Origin: Ruminococcus sp.
GTDB lineage: Bacteria > Bacillota > Clostridia > Oscillospirales > Acutalibacteraceae
DNA: 64,000 nucleotides
NCBI GenBank assembly: GCA_017473775.1
Contig: JAFUJH010000040.1
Location: 1-64,000, forward strand
Reading direction: 5' to 3'
Shown: positions 62,138 to 64,000 of the stretch, one piece after another
Layout: each line of letters begins with the position of its first letter
How positions within the stretch are numbered: position 1 is the first letter of the stretch
Made by a program: the position numbers and the translations under genes
Notes under the pieces: model-generated
Told to the model about the DNA's origin: nothing
Database searches by the model: none
The model's input: the letters and a program-made list of their open reading frames with translations, nothing else

Positions 62138-63482
62138 CGAAAGCCTCACGGATATTCCTGACGCCAATAAGCTGTACATCAGCAGGAGCTTTTACATTCT
62201 TCAGGTTATTATAAGGAATAACAATTCTGTTGAAGCCCAGTCTTGATGCCTCGTTGACACGCTCCTGTGCGTGAGAAACACTTCTGATTTCTCCTGCCAG
62301 ACCAATCTCACCGAAGGCAATTGCATTGTCAGCAACAGGTGTGTCCTTGAGGCTTGATATCAGTGCCATTGCCACAGCTAAGTCGGTGGCAGGCTCATCA
62401 AGTCGCAGACCGCCAATAACATTGATATATACATCTGTATTGGAAAAATAGTAGCCGGCACGCTTCTCAAGTACAGCAACTATAAGGGACATTCTGCTGT
62501 AATCAAAGCCTGTGGACATTCGACGCGGATTTCCGAATGGCGATGCTGATACAAGTCCCTGCACCTCTGCCAGAATCGGTCGAGTACCTTCCATTGTACA
62601 AGCAACGCAGGTTCCTGATACATTTTTAGGTCTGCCTGATAAAAGCATCATGGAGGGGTTTTGCACCTCCTCAAGACCGCTTTCGCTCATCTGGAACACG
62701 CCTATTTCATTAGTAGAGCCAAATCTGTTTTTTACTGCTCTGAGGATTCTGTATGACATCTGTTTGTCACCCTCAAAGTACAGCACTGCATCTACAATAT
62801 GCTCGAGTACCTTGGGACCTGCAATGGAACCTTCCTTGTTTACATGTCCTACAATAAACATAGGAATATCCAGACCCTTTGCAACCCGCATCAGATAATT
62901 GGTGCATTCTCTCACCTGAGTTACACTTCCGGGTGATGAACTCAGCTCTGATATAGACATAGTCTGTATTGAGTCTATCATAACCATATCGGGCTTGTCC
63001 TCTCGAATTACCTCAGCAACTACCTGTGCGTCAGTCTCTGTCAGTACAAGCAGGTTGTCATTCTCTGCATTCAGACGGGCTGCTCTGAGCTTCAGCTGAC
63101 GCTTGGATTCCTCACCTGATACATAAAGGATTTTCAGTTCTTTTGTCAGCTGTCTGCATATCTGCAGAAGGATTGTGGATTTACCGATACCGGGGTCACC
63201 GCCCAGAAGTATCAGACTGCCTTTAACAATACCGCCGCCAAGAACTCTGTCAAGCTCTGATATACCTGTTATATATCTGTGTTCGTCAGTTGTAGATATC
63301 TCTGTTATACTGACGGGTTTAGTATATACTGCCTGCCTTTTTACTACCGAGGAGTTGTCTGCTTTGCTTACTACTTCCTCGTTCATAGTGTTCCAGTTTC
63401 CGCAGGAGGGACACTTACCGTACCATTTGGGAGATTCGTACCCACACTCACTGCACACAAATACGCTTTTGACTTTAGCCAT
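62124..63482 (-). CDS. radA: DNA repair protein RadA (Sms)
   Basis: RadA is a RecA-like branch-migration helicase used in recombination and transformation. The 452-residue protein has the N-terminal zinc finger (Cys10, 13, 24, 27), the Walker A loop GGDPGIGKST (94-103), the RadA motif KNRFGSTNEIGVF and a C-terminal Lon-like domain (GFNRIVIPYNNLKNV). It overlaps the downstream DUF6873-like gene by 14 bp and follows the amidase gene. Confidence 0.97.
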   Translation of the reverse strand: MAKVKSVFVCSECGYESPKWYGKCPSCGNWNTMNEEVVSKADNSSVVKRQAVYTKPVSITEISTTDEHRYITGISELDRVLGGGIVKGSLILLGGDPGIGKSTILLQICRQLTKELKILYVSGEESKRQLKLRAARLNAENDNLLVLTETDAQVVAEVIREDKPDMVMIDSIQTMSISELSSSPGSVTQVRECTNYLMRVAKGLDIPMFIVGHVNKEGSIAGPKVLEHIVDAVLYFEGDKQMSYRILRAVKNRFGSTNEIGVFQMSESGLEEVQNPSMMLLSGRPKNVSGTCVACTMEGTRPILAEVQGLVSASPFGNPRRMSTGFDYSRMSLIVAVLEKRAGYYFSNTDVYINVIGGLRLDEPATDLAVAMALISSLKDTPVADNAIAFGEIGLAGEIRSVSHAQERVNEASRLGFNRIVIPYNNLKNVKAPADVQLIGVRNIREAFDALT

Positions 63483-63509
63483 TTTATCACATCCTGAATA
63501 TTATGAAGA

Positions 63510-64000
63510 TTAATAATACTGGTAGTAAAATTCAAGAAACCCTGAGAATATTACAAATGCCAGTTGATTTCTGTATTGCTCGGTTCTGAGCAATGCCTCC
63601 TCCTGAGTATTGGAAAGAAAACCGCACTCTACAAGCACCGCGGGAACAGTGGCGTTTTTTAGTATATATACACTGTCTGTTGAGGGCTTGCACTGTCTGC
63701 TGTTATCAGGTTGCAGTGTTTCCGTAACAGCTGCTCTGATGTTTTCTGCAAGGTTTGAACTCAAAGGATTGTTTGATGAATAGAACACCTGTGTTCCGTT
63801 GTATTTGGATTGATCAAATTTGTTCTGATGAATACTTATGAAGATGTTGTTGTCGTCCGAATTACAGATATCTGCTCTGTTATGTATATCAGATACCTTT
63901 TTTTCTCTCAGAGTAGTTGCATCATCACTATAAATAGCCCTGTCATCACTTCTGGTCATTACTACCTCAAATCCGCTCTGCACAAAGAATTTTTGTAATA
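63510..64000 (-). CDS. N-acetylmuramoyl-L-alanine amidase, 5' part missing (CwlD-like)
   Basis: The open frame runs off the window edge at 64000, so only the C-terminal part (about 163 residues) is seen. It is an Amidase_3 domain: VVMTRSDDR, the zinc histidine in FISIHQNKF, GTQVFYSS and the catalytic glutamate in VLVECGFLSN. The zinc ligands of the N-terminal motif lie outside the window. Size and position fit CwlD, which makes muramic lactam in the spore cortex, but a general amidase is possible. Confidence 0.85.
   Translation of the reverse strand, partial: LQKFFVQSGFEVVMTRSDDRAIYSDDATTLREKKVSDIHNRADICNSDDNNIFISIHQNKFDQSKYNGTQVFYSSNNPLSSNLAENIRAAVTETLQPDNSRQCKPSTDSVYILKNATVPAVLVECGFLSNTQEEALLRTEQYRNQLAFVIFSGFLEFYYQYY

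Overview
The window reads as one continuous stretch of chromosome from an anaerobic, low-to-mid-GC Gram-positive bacterium of the Clostridia. The Oscillospiraceae/Ruminococcaceae are the best fit; the genus is not decided. Grounds: strong GGAGG-type ribosome binding sites, sigma-A-like promoters (TTGACA-17-TATAAT), intrinsic terminators, typical Firmicutes gene orders (infC-rpmI-rplT; smc-ftsY; mutS-mutL-miaA; yggS-sepF-ylmH-divIVA-ileS-lspA-rluD; rplS-lepB-ylqF-rnhB-yraN; tig-clpP-clpX-lon-engB), and sporulation genes (yunB and a cwlD-like amidase). I found 62 protein genes, no rRNA or tRNA genes, no CRISPR array and no insertion sequence. The only mobile-like item is a short MITE-like repeat at the left edge.

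Layout. 1-260: a hairpin-ended repeat between two copies of one terminator. 275-2282: nicotinate phosphoribosyltransferase (minus) and a small XRE regulator. 2471-5884: murD, a GNAT protein and a PLP-dependent lyase-like enzyme. 5932-7427 (minus): a CPBP membrane protease and tadA. 7523-8888: the infC-rpmI-rplT operon with an attenuator leader. 8933-26388: a long run of tightly packed or overlapping plus-strand genes for RNA methylation, DNA uptake and topology, fatty acid/phospholipid synthesis, RNA processing, chromosome condensation, protein targeting, NAD synthesis, ribosome silencing and leucyl-tRNA synthesis. 26432-31656: rpsU, pepP, efp, an unusual Cys/Asp-rich protein, yunB, miaB and ylbF. 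31705-37364: mutS, mutL and miaA. 37361-45678: the division cluster with ileS, lspA and rluD. 45713-49850: rplS, lepB, ylqF, rnhB, yraN and a dipeptidase. 49913-59724: thrC, a phosphoesterase, tig, clpP, clpX, lon, engB and lysA. 59776-64000: a tyrosine recombinase, a second XRE regulator, a DUF6873-like protein, radA and a truncated amidase, mostly on the minus strand.

Nearly everything is conserved housekeeping machinery, and I did not find a convincing new multi-gene system. The unusual features are small and local: two genes that appear to start at ATT (infC and an Elp3-like radical SAM gene), an amber codon at codon 3 of rnhB, very rare TAG stops, a tandem Cys-Asp repeat grown inside a conserved protein family, start signals placed in or behind terminator-like hairpins (yunB, ylqF), and a long perfect dyad just upstream of a Xer-type recombinase.

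Start codons were chosen from ribosome binding sites, overlaps and family N-termini. Names rest on motifs and family knowledge read by eye, not on database searches.
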